Assembly (NCBI GenBank): GCA_025800305.1
Contig: JAOXRY010000124.1
Span: forward strand, 1-25,711
Reading direction: 5' to 3'
DNA from: Campylobacterales bacterium
GTDB taxonomy: Bacteria > Campylobacterota > Campylobacteria > Campylobacterales > SZUA-545
Length of the DNA stretch: 25,711 nt
In this document: piece by piece, positions 1-8,838 of the stretch
How the letters are laid out: each line of letters begins with the position of its first letter
Numbering within the stretch: position 1 is the stretch's first letter
The notes under the pieces: model-generated
Databases searched by the model: none
The model's input: the letters and a program-made list of their open reading frames with translations, nothing else
What the model was told of the DNA's origin: nothing
Position numbers and translations under genes: made by a program

Positions 1-1050
1 TGGATTACTATGATAGCTCTTCAGGTTGTCTTACAAATTGCTATCTATTTTGCAGCAAGATATATCCTTCACAATCCTGTTGAGAAACTAATTACAGAAA
101 TTAACGAAATTGAGACAGATCTTACAAAAAGAGTTACAGTAGACTCAAAAGATGAAGTAGGAAAACTTGCAGGATTTTTTAACGATTTTCTAGAATTTAA
201 TGCCCATACTTTATCAACGGTAAAAAACTCAACAAAAGAGAATCTTGTTGTATCTGAACAACTTTTAGCCAATACAGAAAAAGAGAAACTTGAGATGGAG
301 AGAGGTTTTGATGTTTCTAAAAAAATGATTAACTCTTCTGAAAATATAAATGCTATAGTTAATAGTGGTGTTGAAAGAGCTAAAGAGTCTTCACTGGCTA
401 TTGATGATGCTAATGGTAACTTAATTGAGGCCAACCAAGAGATCTCAAACATGACAGAAAGAGTCAGCGACAATACTCAAAAAGGTGTTGAGATCTCAGA
501 AAAGATGTCATCACTTGTTTCAACTGTAAATGAAATGAGAACTATTTTAGACGTAATCGCAGATACAGCAGATCAAACCCATATGCTTGCTCTAAATGCA
601 GCAATTGAAGCTCAACGTGCAGGGGAACATGGACGAGGGTTTGCTGTTGTTGCTGCTGAAGTTGGAAGTTTGGCAAATAGAACACAAAAAAGTCTTTCTG
701 ACAGTGATGCAACTATTTCTGCAGTTGTACAATCTATTATGGACATTTCAACAGAGATTAATATCCAAGCAGAGAATCTTCAAGTTTTAAGTCAAACCAA
801 TGAAAGTGTTGAACATAAAATTGATGAGACTACAAAACAGATGGAAATCGCAAAAGAAGTTTCCAATAAGTCTTTGGCTGATACAATTTTAATATCTGAA
901 GAAATTTTAAAGATTATAGAGCTAAGTAACACCATTGGTCAGATCTCCAAAGGTGGAAAAGAATCTATGTCTCAAATTTCTCAAGTTGCAGATGATCTTA
1001 AAAACAGAGCATCAGAAATCAATAAGCAACTATCAAATTACGTAATATAG
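1..1050 (+). CDS. Methyl-accepting chemotaxis protein, C-terminal part (5' end outside window)
   Basis: The reading frame is already open at base 1, upstream of the first in-window ATG at 10, so this is the 3' part of a longer chemoreceptor gene. Numbering from that ATG, residues 1-20 are the end of a transmembrane helix and about 21-70 are a HAMP domain (NPVEKLITEI, then DEVGKLAGFF). The rest is a long coiled coil. The conserved signalling tip lies near residues 186-211 (ADQTHMLALNAAIEA, then GRGFAVVAAEV), where receptors contact CheA and CheW. The ligand-binding part is missing, so the stimulus is unknown. No C-terminal CheR-docking pentapeptide is visible. The psd gene follows 10 bases after the stop with its own AGGAAAAG ribosome site, so the two may be cotranscribed. 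The family call is secure. Confidence 0.95.
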   Translation, partial: WITMIALQVVLQIAIYFAARYILHNPVEKLITEINEIETDLTKRVTVDSKDEVGKLAGFFNDFLEFNAHTLSTVKNSTKENLVVSEQLLANTEKEKLEMERGFDVSKKMINSSENINAIVNSGVERAKESSLAIDDANGNLIEANQEISNMTERVSDNTQKGVEISEKMSSLVSTVNEMRTILDVIADTADQTHMLALNAAIEAQRAGEHGRGFAVVAAEVGSLANRTQKSLSDSDATISAVVQSIMDISTEINIQAENLQVLSQTNESVEHKIDETTKQMEIAKEVSNKSLADTILISEEILKIIELSNTIGQISKGGKESMSQISQVADDLKNRASEINKQLSNYVI

Positions 1051-1060
1051 GAAAAGTTAA

Positions 1061-1873
1061 ATGAGTCACTTTACAAATATAGTTTCAAGAGGTTTTGGTC
1101 ACATAGCTAATTATGAATTCCCTTCTACTGTTCAAGGAGCTATCAACTCTTTATATGTAAATATTTTAGGTTTAGATATGAGTGAGTTTGATAAACCATA
1201 CAAATACCCTACATTAAATAAACTCTTTACAAGAGCTTTAAATAGACCAAGAGAGTTTGATAAAGATGAGAAGGTTTTAATCTCTCCTTGTGATTCTATG
1301 ATTACTGAGTGTAGCCAAGGCAAAAATACTCAGTTTTTTCAAATCAAAGGTGTTGAATACCAAATAGACTCTCTTTTAACAGATATTGATAAAGAAGCAG
1401 TAGAAAAAATCTACAATGGACAATATACAAATTTTTACTTGTCCCCAAAAGATTATCACAGATACCATGCACCTTGTGATTTAAAGATTGAAAAGTTAGT
1501 TTACGTTCCTGCTAAACTTTACCCTGTAAACACTCCAGCTTTAAAGTACATCAAGAATCTTTTTATAGAAAATGAAAGAGTTATCTTACAGTGTAAAACT
1601 AATACTGGAAAAACTATGATTCTAGTCTATGTTGGTGCACTGAATGTTGGAGAGATGGTTTTTAATTTTGAAGAGAGAGTCGAAACAAACAAAGATCTAG
1701 AAAAAATGATTTTTGACTATGAAGATTTAAAAGTAACAAAAGGTGATGATATGGGTCACTTTAAAATGGGTTCTACAGTTCTTATGTTTACAGAACCTGA
1801 TACAGTAAACTTTTCTGTTATGTCAGGAGAAGATGTTTCTTATAGTCAGTCAATTGGTACTTTTACTGATTAA
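1061..1873 (+). CDS. psd: Phosphatidylserine decarboxylase proenzyme
   Basis: This 270-residue protein converts phosphatidylserine to phosphatidylethanolamine at the inner membrane. Family members cleave themselves to form a pyruvoyl group from a serine near the C-terminus. Here that serine should be Ser238 in an MGST sequence (residues 236-239), a variant of the classical LGST. Asp78 (SPCDS) and His133/His136 (DYHRYHAP) fit the family's catalytic Asp and His motifs. The length matches the short bacterial form. AGGAAAAG lies just upstream of the ATG. The gene ends in a hairpin shared with the convergent protease gene. Confidence 0.95.
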   Translation: MSHFTNIVSRGFGHIANYEFPSTVQGAINSLYVNILGLDMSEFDKPYKYPTLNKLFTRALNRPREFDKDEKVLISPCDSMITECSQGKNTQFFQIKGVEYQIDSLLTDIDKEAVEKIYNGQYTNFYLSPKDYHRYHAPCDLKIEKLVYVPAKLYPVNTPALKYIKNLFIENERVILQCKTNTGKTMILVYVGALNVGEMVFNFEERVETNKDLEKMIFDYEDLKVTKGDDMGHFKMGSTVLMFTEPDTVNFSVMSGEDVSYSQSIGTFTD

Positions 1874-1884
1874 TTTATTGAAAA

Positions 1885-1907
1885 AGAGGGAGTAGTAAAC
1901 TCCCTCT
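1885..1907. terminator. Bidirectional hairpin terminator between psd and htrA
   Basis: AGAGGGAG (1885-1892), loop TAGTAAA, then CTCCCTCT (1900-1907) form a perfect 8-bp GC-containing stem between two convergent genes. On the minus strand it is followed by a T run (TTTTT), so it should work best for the htrA transcript. The plus-strand tail is poorer in T. Confidence 0.8.
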
Positions 1908-1916
1908 AACTCTACC

Positions 1917-3302
1917 TTAAAATAGTACGATATAAATATTTCCATTTCTATAGATAAAAAACTGCTTTTTCCCTTTTTTATTTGTTGCTCTTTTTAGATC
2001 TTCTATTGATAAGATCTCTGTATTATCGCACTGAACAATAATATCCCCTTTTCTAAAGTTAGACTTTTCTCCTTCTGAATTTTTTTCAATATCCCTAACC
2101 ATAACTCCAACAATGTCATCAGGAACTCTGAACCTATTTTTATCCTCTGTAGATAACTGATTTAAAATAAGTCCTTGATAGTTATATCCATCCTTCAAAG
2201 TAAATCCAGACTTATTAAGACTTGCTAGTTTTACAGTAACGGTTTTAACTCTCTTACTTCTTTGAAATTTTACTTTTACTTTTGTATTAGGTCTTTTATT
2301 TCCAATTGTATTTTTTAACATACTTGGGTTATTGATTCTTTTTCCATCAACTTCTAAAACTAAATCTCCTCTTTTTAATCCTGCTTTATCTGCTGGTGAG
2401 CCTTTTTTAACAGAAGTTAAAACAACACCATAGTCTTTATTATAATAATCAGCCAGTTCACTTGTTAACTCACCTATAACAACTCCAAGCCAAGCTCTTT
2501 CAAAACTACCATTATCAATCAAAGAGTTAGCGATTCTTGCTACCATATTAGAAGGAATCGAAAAACCAACTCCATTGTTTCCTCCACTTTTTGTAAGAAT
2601 TGCTGTATTAATACCAATTAAATATCCTAAAGAGTTAATCAAAGCTCCACCAGAATTTCCAGGATTAATTGGTGCATCTGTCTGTATAAAATTTTCATAC
2701 TCATTAATACCAACAGAGCTTCTATTTTTACCACTTACAATCCCAGAAGTAATAGTCTCCCCTACTCCAAAAGGATTTCCAATGGCAAAAACCACATCTC
2801 CAATTCTTACATTATCAGAGTCGTAAAAATTTATTTTGTTAAATTTTTTGCCTTGAATTTTTATAACTGCCAAATCACTTTTTGGATCTGTACCTATAAT
2901 TTTTGCTTCATACTCCTTTTTATCATCTGGAATTGTTACCAAAACCTTATCAGATCCAGCAACAACATGATTATTTGTAACGATATAACCATCACTGGAA
3001 ATAATTACACCAGAACCTAAAGATCTCTCCATTCTCTTTCTTGGTATTTGATGAAAACCACCGCCAAAAAACTCTCTAAAAAAAGGATCATTCATAAAAG
3101 GATTTCTCTGTCCTCTTGAAGAGACACTTTTTTCTGTTGAAATATTGACAACTGAGTTTTTTACATCCTTTAAAATTTTATTGTAAGAAAGAAGTTCATC
3201 ACTATCAGATGGCATCTTCCTATCGTGTTTTTTTGAAACAATATCTATATTGGCTCCCACCAATAAAATAGAAGTCAATAGAAATGTTGTTAGTTTTTTC
3301 AT
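1917..3302 (-). CDS. htrA: Periplasmic serine protease of the HtrA/DegQ family
   Basis: This 461-residue Do-like protease degrades or refolds damaged envelope proteins. A short signal peptide (MKKLTTFLLTSILLVG) directs it to the periplasm. The trypsin-like domain carries the full triad: His112 (TNNHVVAG), Asp143 (KSDLAVIKI) and Ser217 (PGNSGGAL). Two PDZ domains follow, at about 265-360 and 375-461, giving the DegP/DegQ layout. The stretch at 62-88, rich in Phe and Gly, corresponds to the LA loop. An AAAGGAG ribosome site sits 8 bases before the ATG and a TATAAT box lies at 3330-3335 on the minus strand. It diverges from the sirtuin gene. Confidence 0.95.
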   Translation of the reverse strand: MKKLTTFLLTSILLVGANIDIVSKKHDRKMPSDSDELLSYNKILKDVKNSVVNISTEKSVSSRGQRNPFMNDPFFREFFGGGFHQIPRKRMERSLGSGVIISSDGYIVTNNHVVAGSDKVLVTIPDDKKEYEAKIIGTDPKSDLAVIKIQGKKFNKINFYDSDNVRIGDVVFAIGNPFGVGETITSGIVSGKNRSSVGINEYENFIQTDAPINPGNSGGALINSLGYLIGINTAILTKSGGNNGVGFSIPSNMVARIANSLIDNGSFERAWLGVVIGELTSELADYYNKDYGVVLTSVKKGSPADKAGLKRGDLVLEVDGKRINNPSMLKNTIGNKRPNTKVKVKFQRSKRVKTVTVKLASLNKSGFTLKDGYNYQGLILNQLSTEDKNRFRVPDDIVGVMVRDIEKNSEGEKSNFRKGDIIVQCDNTEILSIEDLKRATNKKGKKQFFIYRNGNIYIVLF

Positions 3303-3329
3303 AAGTTTCTCCTTTGTTTTATCTGTGAA

Positions 3330-3335
3330 ATTATA
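3330..3335 (-). promoter_or_regulatory. -10 box for htrA
   Basis: On the minus strand this reads TATAAT, about 28 bases upstream of the htrA ATG, with AAAGGAG in between. No -35 box is evident, which is usual for vegetative promoters in Campylobacterota. On the opposite strand TAAAAT at 3370-3375 could serve the divergent sirtuin gene. Confidence 0.55.
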
Positions 3336-3400
3336 AAAATTATTTGGTAAACAAAAGGTAAATAAATTGTAAAATACCCATTATCAAATCTGGAGACAAT

Positions 3401-4117
3401 ATGAAAAAGATTTTTATCCTTAGTGGAGCAGGACTAAGTAAAGAGAGTGGCATAAGCACATTTAGAGACAGTGATGGACTTTGGGAAGGATATAATGTAA
3501 TGGAAGTCTGTTCAACACAAGGGTGGGAAGCAGATAGAAACAAGATTACAAACTTCTATAATGATAGACGCAAAGATATAAAAGATAAAGAACCAAACTC
3601 TATGCATATTTTTCTAGCTAAGCTAGAAGAGAAGTATCCAAACCAAGTTATACACCTAACACAAAATGTAGATAATCTTTGTGAAAAAGCAGGACAAAAA
3701 GATCTTATTCACCTTCATGGAACTCTTACAGATCTTAGATGTGAACAGTGTCATACAGTTTTTTCAGTAGGCTATGAAAAACAAACAGACCAAACCTGCC
3801 CTAACTGTAATAGTACATCAATTCGTCACAATGTTGTTATGTTTGGAGAGAGTGCTCCAGAGTACGTTAATCTTCCTAAATATTCAGATGAAGCAAAGAT
3901 CTTTATAGCCATTGGAACCAGTGGTAAGGTAATTGATATTGTCCCTTATGCTAAAAACGCAGAAGTTTCAATCTATGTTAATCCAAATAGAGAAGACTAC
4001 ACAACAATGTTTGGAAGTTTTGATAAGTATATTGATGAGTTTTTTACCCATAAGATCTTAAAACCAGCTACCGAAGCTATTGAAGGTCTAGAAAAGATTA
4101 TTGAAAAAGAGATTTAA
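3401..4117 (+). CDS. cobB: NAD-dependent protein deacylase, Sir2/CobB type
   Basis: This 238-residue cytosolic sirtuin removes acyl groups from lysines using NAD. Visible motifs are the nucleotide site GAGLSKESGISTFR (9-22), TQNVDNL (87-93), the catalytic His106 in HLHG, and four zinc cysteines (114, 117, 133, 136). NFYNDRR contains Tyr53 and Arg56 in a Y-x-x-R spacing. In class III sirtuins (E. coli CobB, SIRT5) this pair binds negatively charged acyl groups, so succinyl-lysine removal is likely as well as deacetylation; that is an inference. GGAG lies 7 bases before the ATG. Confidence 0.93.
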   Translation: MKKIFILSGAGLSKESGISTFRDSDGLWEGYNVMEVCSTQGWEADRNKITNFYNDRRKDIKDKEPNSMHIFLAKLEEKYPNQVIHLTQNVDNLCEKAGQKDLIHLHGTLTDLRCEQCHTVFSVGYEKQTDQTCPNCNSTSIRHNVVMFGESAPEYVNLPKYSDEAKIFIAIGTSGKVIDIVPYAKNAEVSIYVNPNREDYTTMFGSFDKYIDEFFTHKILKPATEAIEGLEKIIEKEI

Positions 4118-4148
4118 AGATTAGAATTCTTTCAAAGAATCCTAATCT
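4118..4148. terminator. Hairpin between convergent cobB and the activase remnant
   Basis: AGATTAG pairs with CTAATCT and the inner ATTCTTT with AAAGAAT, with one mismatch, giving a long stem of about 14 bp. It is AT-rich, with a TATTTTAT tail on the plus strand. It overlaps the stop codon of the minus-strand activase remnant. It may serve both directions. Confidence 0.6.
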
Positions 4149-4854
4149 ATTTTATCCCTAAAAGAGCTGCACCAATTGCACCTGTGAATTGAGGATTTTT
4201 AGGAACAGAAATCTTCCTATCTAGCTCTTCTTCTACAATAGAAATAAGAAGTGGATTTAAAGCACCACCACCACTAAATGCTACAACTTTATCACTGGCC
4301 ATAGATTTAGCCATATTGGCAACTCTTGTACCAATAGACTTATGAACACCATATCCGATATTTTCTTTACTCTCTTTTTTTGCAATAAGAGATATGATTT
4401 CAGACTCAGCAAATACAGCACACATAGAACTAATTTCCAACTCTTTTGTATATTGACTAGATACTTTCCCAAAATCAGCCAATGGTATCCCTAGTCTTGT
4501 TGCTGCTATTTCCAAAAACTTTCCAGTTCCAGCAGCACATTTATCATTCATTTTAAAATCTGTAAAAGTCCCATTTTGCCCAAGAATTATTACCTTACTA
4601 TCTTGCCCTCCTATATCTATAAGAACTTCAGTATCTGGCAAATAGTGAGATACTCCTTTTGCATGAGCTTGGATTTCTGTTATTACTCTTTTATTGGTAA
4701 TAGAATCAATCATATAACGTCCATAACCTGTAAAACAATAGACTCATACTCTCTTGTCTTTAGATAGTCATTAATTGTTTCTTCCATACCTGCTATAGTA
4801 TCTAATACATCAAGTTCTAAGATCTCTTGTTCATTAGAATTATTTTTGATTTCT
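4147..4854 (-). pseudogene. Remnant of acyl-CoA dehydratase activase (BcrAD/BadFG/HgdC, YjiL-like ATPase)
   Basis: The intact part (4147-4713, 188 residues from its first ATG) carries the ASKHA ATPase motif IDIGGQDSKVI, both Fe-S cluster cysteines (DKCAAGTGKF and SSMCAVFAESE) and SGGGALNPL near the end. Family members hydrolyse ATP to drive low-potential electron transfer to a partner reductase or dehydratase. The conserved TGYGRYMIDS stretch just upstream is in frame with the intact part. The preceding segment (ETINDYLKTREYESIV) is in another frame, so a one-base frameshift lies near 4730-4735. The first 30 or so residues, with the nucleotide-binding G-S-T motif, are absent, and the sequence runs straight into the neighbouring reductase remnant. 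It is therefore probably non-functional. Confidence 0.8.
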
Positions 4855-5815
4855 ACATCATCTTTAAAATATCTATGACCAATACAGGACTCTTCATTGA
4901 TAATCGCCCCACCACTACTTTCTACAATTTCATGAAGTTTCCAATTAGGAGCGGCAAAAGGAGTACCTAAAACCATAATTCTAGCTTCACCATTATCAAA
5001 TACAGTAAAGTCATTATTCACTCTCTCTTCAAGTTCATCACAAAGGGTATTAAGTTTCTCTGTAAAACGTGTTGGCTCATCTACAAATGAGATCTGCATA
5101 ACTAAAAGTGCATCTTTACCACTTATAGGAATATTTTCATTTGCTCTTAAGTCATCTAACCTACGTAAAGCTTCTCTTTTTTTATTACAATATCTATACC
5201 TTGTCTTAGTTGTTCAGTTGAAAGAGGCTGTTTGGTTACTTCTTCAATATGAGTTTTAAAATCCATTATCTCACTTCCCCAAAGTTCCATACTCTTTTTA
5301 TCTTTTTTGTGGGGAATTTGCATAACATGGACAGGATGTCTTTTATCTAAGATCTCCCATGTCTTCTTCTTTGCTTCACAGGTTGTTTCACCATAGATAA
5401 AATCAGCAGACTGGGTATATCCACAGGCATTTAACATTTTAAATCCATGGGGCTGATTTAATTAAAGGACAGATATTTCTTGGTAACTCTTTTTCTGCTT
5501 CCCCTATAGAGGCTGGACTACCACTACAGAGGCCATAACAGGCTCCTCCAGCTCCTACTACTATCTCTTCTGGAACAAAGATACAAAAATTCCAACTAAA
5601 GGTTTACCTTGCTGTTTGACTTCATTTAACTCTTTGATTCTCTTGGTTTGAAAACCTTTTCAAAATTGATCAAAATACTCCATTCCTTCTGGTCGTTTCT
5701 CTTGTCCTGAAACAAAAACATCATTGTGTCTACCTACTGCTCCCTCGACCATTTTTGATAGTTTAGCTGTATCTATGTCTAAAGATTCCCATAGATCTAT
5801 GTACTCTTGCTCAAT
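4855..5815 (-). pseudogene. Remnant of double-cubane-cluster anaerobic reductase (HgdB/YjiM-like)
   Basis: Pieces of one protein appear in order in shifting frames: EYIDLWESLDID and RPEGMEYFDQF; after an in-frame TGA (5660-5662), RIKELNEVKQQGKPLVGIF; then FVPEEIVVGAGGACYGLC and LPRNICPLIKSA; then ACGYTQSADFIYGETTCEAK; then MQISFVDEPTRFTEKLN and NEESCIGHRYFKDD. This matches the double-cubane-cluster reductase family (2-hydroxyacyl-CoA dehydratase superfamily), which normally pairs with the activase next door. One-base frameshifts fall at a T run (5585-5589 on plus, A run), a C run (5449-5452) and an A run (5177-5183). The last third of the protein is missing. No start codon is visible before EYIDLW. 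Several cluster cysteines survive, so decay looks recent. Confidence 0.8.
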
Positions 5816-5962
5816 TATAAAGATTAGCTTTGTAAAAGACGATATATGTGTCTCATTGAAGAATATCGTATGTCTAAGCCTTAGACCTTTTGGTAAATAT
5901 AATTTTACTATTTATAGATAAAACTGTCTAAGATCTATGATATCAGCTCTATATTAGAAAAG

Positions 5963-5985
5963 AATCCCCACCAACGGTGGGGATT
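5963..5985 (-). terminator. Rho-independent terminator of acnB
   Basis: AATCCCCACC and GGTGGGGATT form a perfect 10-bp stem with a 3-base loop. On the minus strand it is followed by CTTTTCT, and it lies 27 bases beyond the acnB stop codon. It also separates acnB from the decayed reductase module downstream. Confidence 0.88.
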
Positions 5986-6012
5986 AGTTAAAAGAAAAAC
6001 TTTAGATAAAGT

Positions 6013-8568
6013 TTACTTAACCATTGCAGAAAGTTCATCTGAACTTACTAGATTAAAATTCAGGTATTTATAGACTCTTTCTGTCATTGCAGGAGTGATT
6101 TTTCCAGAAGCGATTTCTAAATATTCCTCTTTTGTTGGTAATTCACCTTTAAGAGCAACAACAGCAGCTAGTTCTGCAGAACCTAAGTATACTTGAGAAC
6201 CTTTTCCTAGTCTATTATCAAAGTTTCTTGTACTTGTTGAAAAAACATAAGCATTTTCAGCAACCTGGGCTTGGTTACCCATACATAGTGAACACCCTGG
6301 AAGTTCTGTTCTTGCTCCAGCTGTTCCAAAGATTGAGTAGTAACCTTCTTCTGTTAGTTGTTTCTCATCCATCTTAGTTGGAGGACAAACCCATAGTTTG
6401 TTTTTCACTTGACCTTCATCTCTTAAAATTTCTCCAAGAGCTCTAAATAGACCAATATTTGTCATACAAGAACCAACAAATACTTCATCTATTTGTGTAT
6501 GCATTCCTGAAGATTTAATTTCAGATAGAGGTTTAACATCATCGGGATCGTTTGGACAAGCCAATAGTGGTTCTGTTATTTTATCCATATCAATTTCAAT
6601 AACAGCAGCATAATCAGCATCAGAGTCAGCTTTCATTAACTCACCATTATTAATCCACTCCTCCATTTTATCTCGTCTTCTTTTTAGAGTTGTAGCATCT
6701 TCATACCCTTGTTTTATCATTTCATCAATTAGAACAATATTTGATTTTAAATACTCAACAACAGGCTCTCTATTTAGATGTACTGTACAAGCAGCAGCAG
6801 ATCTCTCAGCTGAAGCATCACTTAGTTCAAATGCTTGTTCTACTTTTAGATCTGGAAGACCTTCTATCTCTAAAACACGTCCTGCAAAAATATTTTTCTT
6901 ACCTTTTTTCTCAACTGTAAGAAGACCATCTTTTATAGCTTGGTAAGGGATTGCATTAACCATATCTCTTAAAGTAATTCCTGGTTGGATTTTTCCTTTA
7001 AATCTAACCAGTACAGACTCTGGCATTGTAAGAGGCATCATTCCAGTTACACCAGCAAATGCAACAAGTCCGGATCCTGCAGGAAAAGATATACCAATAG
7101 GAAATCTTGTGTGAGAATCGCCACCTGTTCCTACAGTATCAGGAAGACAAAGTCTATTTAACCATGAGTGAATAACACCATCACCAGGTCTTAAAATTAC
7201 ACCACTTCTACTTGTCCAAAATGGAGGAATTGTATGCTGAAACTTAATATCTGCTGGTTTTGGATATGCTGCTGTGTGACAGAAAGATTGCATAACCATA
7301 TCTGCACCAAAACCTAAAGCAGCTAATTCTTTAATTTCATCTCTTGTCATTGGTCCTGTTGTATCTTGAGAACCTACTGTAGTAGCAATTGGTTCAACAT
7401 ACATACCAGGTTTAACACCATCAACACCACAAGCACGTCCTACCATTTTTTGTGCAAGAGTATAACCTTTGCCATTATCTTCAGGTTGTTCAGGAACTAA
7501 AAACATATCTGAAGGAGCCAGACTTAAAGCTTCTCTTGCTTTTGCTGTTAAGCCTTTACCAATAATTAGAGGTATTCTTCCTCCTGCTCTCATCTCATCT
7601 GTAATTGTATTTGGCAGAAGTTTGAACTGACTTACAACTGAACCATTTTTTTCTATAACACCATCAAAAGGTTTTAAAACAATTTCATCACCTGTTTCTA
7701 GACTATCAACTGGAGCTTGAATTGGTAGACAGCCAGAATCTTCTGCTGTATTAAAGAAAATAGGAGCGATAATAGAACCGATTACAACACCACCAGTTCT
7801 CTTATTAGGAACACCAGGAATATCTCTTCCCATATGCCACTGAACAGAGTTAATACCAGATTTTCTACTAGAACCAGTTCCTACAACATCACCAACGTAT
7901 GCTAAAGGATTTCCTTTTTTCTTTAATTCAGCCATAGTTTCCAATGGTTTTTCCATTCTTGAAACAAGCATTGCATTAGCATGAACAGGAATATCAGATC
8001 TAGTAAAAGCTTCTCTAGCTGGACTTAAATCATCAGTATTTGTTTCACCAGGGATTTTATATACAGTAAGCTTGATCTCTTTATCAAGTTCTGGTTTATT
8101 TGTAAACCACTCACCATTTGCCCAAGACTCAATAACTTCTTTTGCTTTTGAGTTACCAGAGTCCATTAATGCTTTTACATCATTAAAAGAATCGTAAACT
8201 AATAAAGTGTTTTTCAGCTGTGTAGCAGCAACATCTGCAACTTCATCAACCTTCAAAGCATCTATTAATGGTTGTACATTATAACCACCAAGCATCATTC
8301 CTAAAGTTTCAATAGCTTCAACTTTAGAAAGACCATTAACACTTGTCTTACCTTGAACAATGTCATTTAAAAATCCAGCTTTCACATAAGCAGCATCATC
8401 AACCCCTGGGCTAACTCTATTTACTAATAAACTTTTCAATTCATCTGTACAATCTTCCTTAATTAGCTCTATTAATTCTGCCGTCTGCTCTGCACTTAAT
8501 GGAAGAGGAGGAACGCCTAAATTTTCTCTTTCGCTAACATGTGACTTATACTCATCTAAAAAGCCCAT
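6013..8568 (-). CDS. acnB: Aconitate hydratase B
   Basis: This enzyme interconverts citrate and isocitrate in the TCA cycle using a [4Fe-4S] cluster; AcnB proteins can also dehydrate 2-methylisocitrate. At 851 residues it has the AcnB layout: N-terminal HEAT-like domain, swivel domain, then the catalytic domains. The cluster cysteines are visible in GSCMTNIG (about residue 700) and PGCSLCMGNQA (about 759-762). GDSHTRFP is also present. The frame extends nine codons upstream to 8595, but AAAGGAG lies 7 bases before the ATG at 8568 and MGFLDEYK is the usual family start, so 8568 is chosen. It has its own promoter region and a strong terminator. Confidence 0.96.
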   Translation of the reverse strand: MGFLDEYKSHVSERENLGVPPLPLSAEQTAELIELIKEDCTDELKSLLVNRVSPGVDDAAYVKAGFLNDIVQGKTSVNGLSKVEAIETLGMMLGGYNVQPLIDALKVDEVADVAATQLKNTLLVYDSFNDVKALMDSGNSKAKEVIESWANGEWFTNKPELDKEIKLTVYKIPGETNTDDLSPAREAFTRSDIPVHANAMLVSRMEKPLETMAELKKKGNPLAYVGDVVGTGSSRKSGINSVQWHMGRDIPGVPNKRTGGVVIGSIIAPIFFNTAEDSGCLPIQAPVDSLETGDEIVLKPFDGVIEKNGSVVSQFKLLPNTITDEMRAGGRIPLIIGKGLTAKAREALSLAPSDMFLVPEQPEDNGKGYTLAQKMVGRACGVDGVKPGMYVEPIATTVGSQDTTGPMTRDEIKELAALGFGADMVMQSFCHTAAYPKPADIKFQHTIPPFWTSRSGVILRPGDGVIHSWLNRLCLPDTVGTGGDSHTRFPIGISFPAGSGLVAFAGVTGMMPLTMPESVLVRFKGKIQPGITLRDMVNAIPYQAIKDGLLTVEKKGKKNIFAGRVLEIEGLPDLKVEQAFELSDASAERSAAACTVHLNREPVVEYLKSNIVLIDEMIKQGYEDATTLKRRRDKMEEWINNGELMKADSDADYAAVIEIDMDKITEPLLACPNDPDDVKPLSEIKSSGMHTQIDEVFVGSCMTNIGLFRALGEILRDEGQVKNKLWVCPPTKMDEKQLTEEGYYSIFGTAGARTELPGCSLCMGNQAQVAENAYVFSTSTRNFDNRLGKGSQVYLGSAELAAVVALKGELPTKEEYLEIASGKITPAMTERVYKYLNFNLVSSDELSAMVK

Positions 8569-8608
8569 TTTTGCTCCTTTATTTTTATTTTTCATAGTTT
8601 AGCAAAGA

Positions 8609-8614
8609 ATTGTA
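8609..8614 (-). promoter_or_regulatory. Probable -10 box for acnB
   Basis: On the minus strand this reads TACAAT, placed to give a leader of roughly 34 bases that includes the AAAGGAG ribosome site. There is no clear -35 box. The dyads at 8650-8666 and 8732-8761 lie upstream of it. Confidence 0.45.
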
Positions 8615-8649
8615 AAAAAGTCATAAAACAAGGGGTTTTAGTGGTTTTT

Positions 8650-8666
8650 TGTTACGAAGAGTAACA
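8650..8666. promoter_or_regulatory. Dyad upstream of acnB, possible operator
   Basis: TGTTAC, five bases, then GTAACA form a perfect 6-bp inverted repeat. A further GTAAC/GTTAC-type half site sits at 8693-8701 (GTAACTTAC). The centre is about 55 bases upstream of the predicted acnB start point, a typical place for an activator or repressor. The regulator is unknown. Confidence 0.4.
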
Positions 8667-8731
8667 TTTTTGCTATTTTTTGGTCACATTAAGTAACTTA
8701 CACTAACAATCCCTTACTACCAAATACTTTG

Positions 8732-8761
8732 TTATTCACATGGTGAAAAGGGTGTGAATAA
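8732..8761. repeat. Inverted repeat TTATTCACA ... TGTGAATAA between cheW and acnB
   Basis: A perfect 9-bp inverted repeat with a 12-base spacer. Inside it is a second palindrome, TTCACATGGTGAA (8735-8747). No T run follows on either strand, so it does not look like an intrinsic terminator. It could be an operator or an mRNA hairpin at the end of the chemotaxis operon. Confidence 0.5.
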
Positions 8762-8838
8762 GTCACAAATTTAAGGTTAAATTTGATAGAAAATTTCAGT
8801 GTTTTATTTAGAGGTTTAGTTGGGTATTTTTTCAAAAA

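Noticed and set aside
5724..5921. Plus-strand frame of 65 codons in the pseudogene area
   Set aside because: The minus strand here carries recognisable reductase sequence (RPEGMEYFDQF, EYIDLWESLDID), so this is a shadow.
8732..8761. The 9-bp inverted repeat as terminator of the chemotaxis operon
   Set aside because: No T run follows on either strand and the loop is 12 bases, so it is listed as a repeat or possible operator instead.
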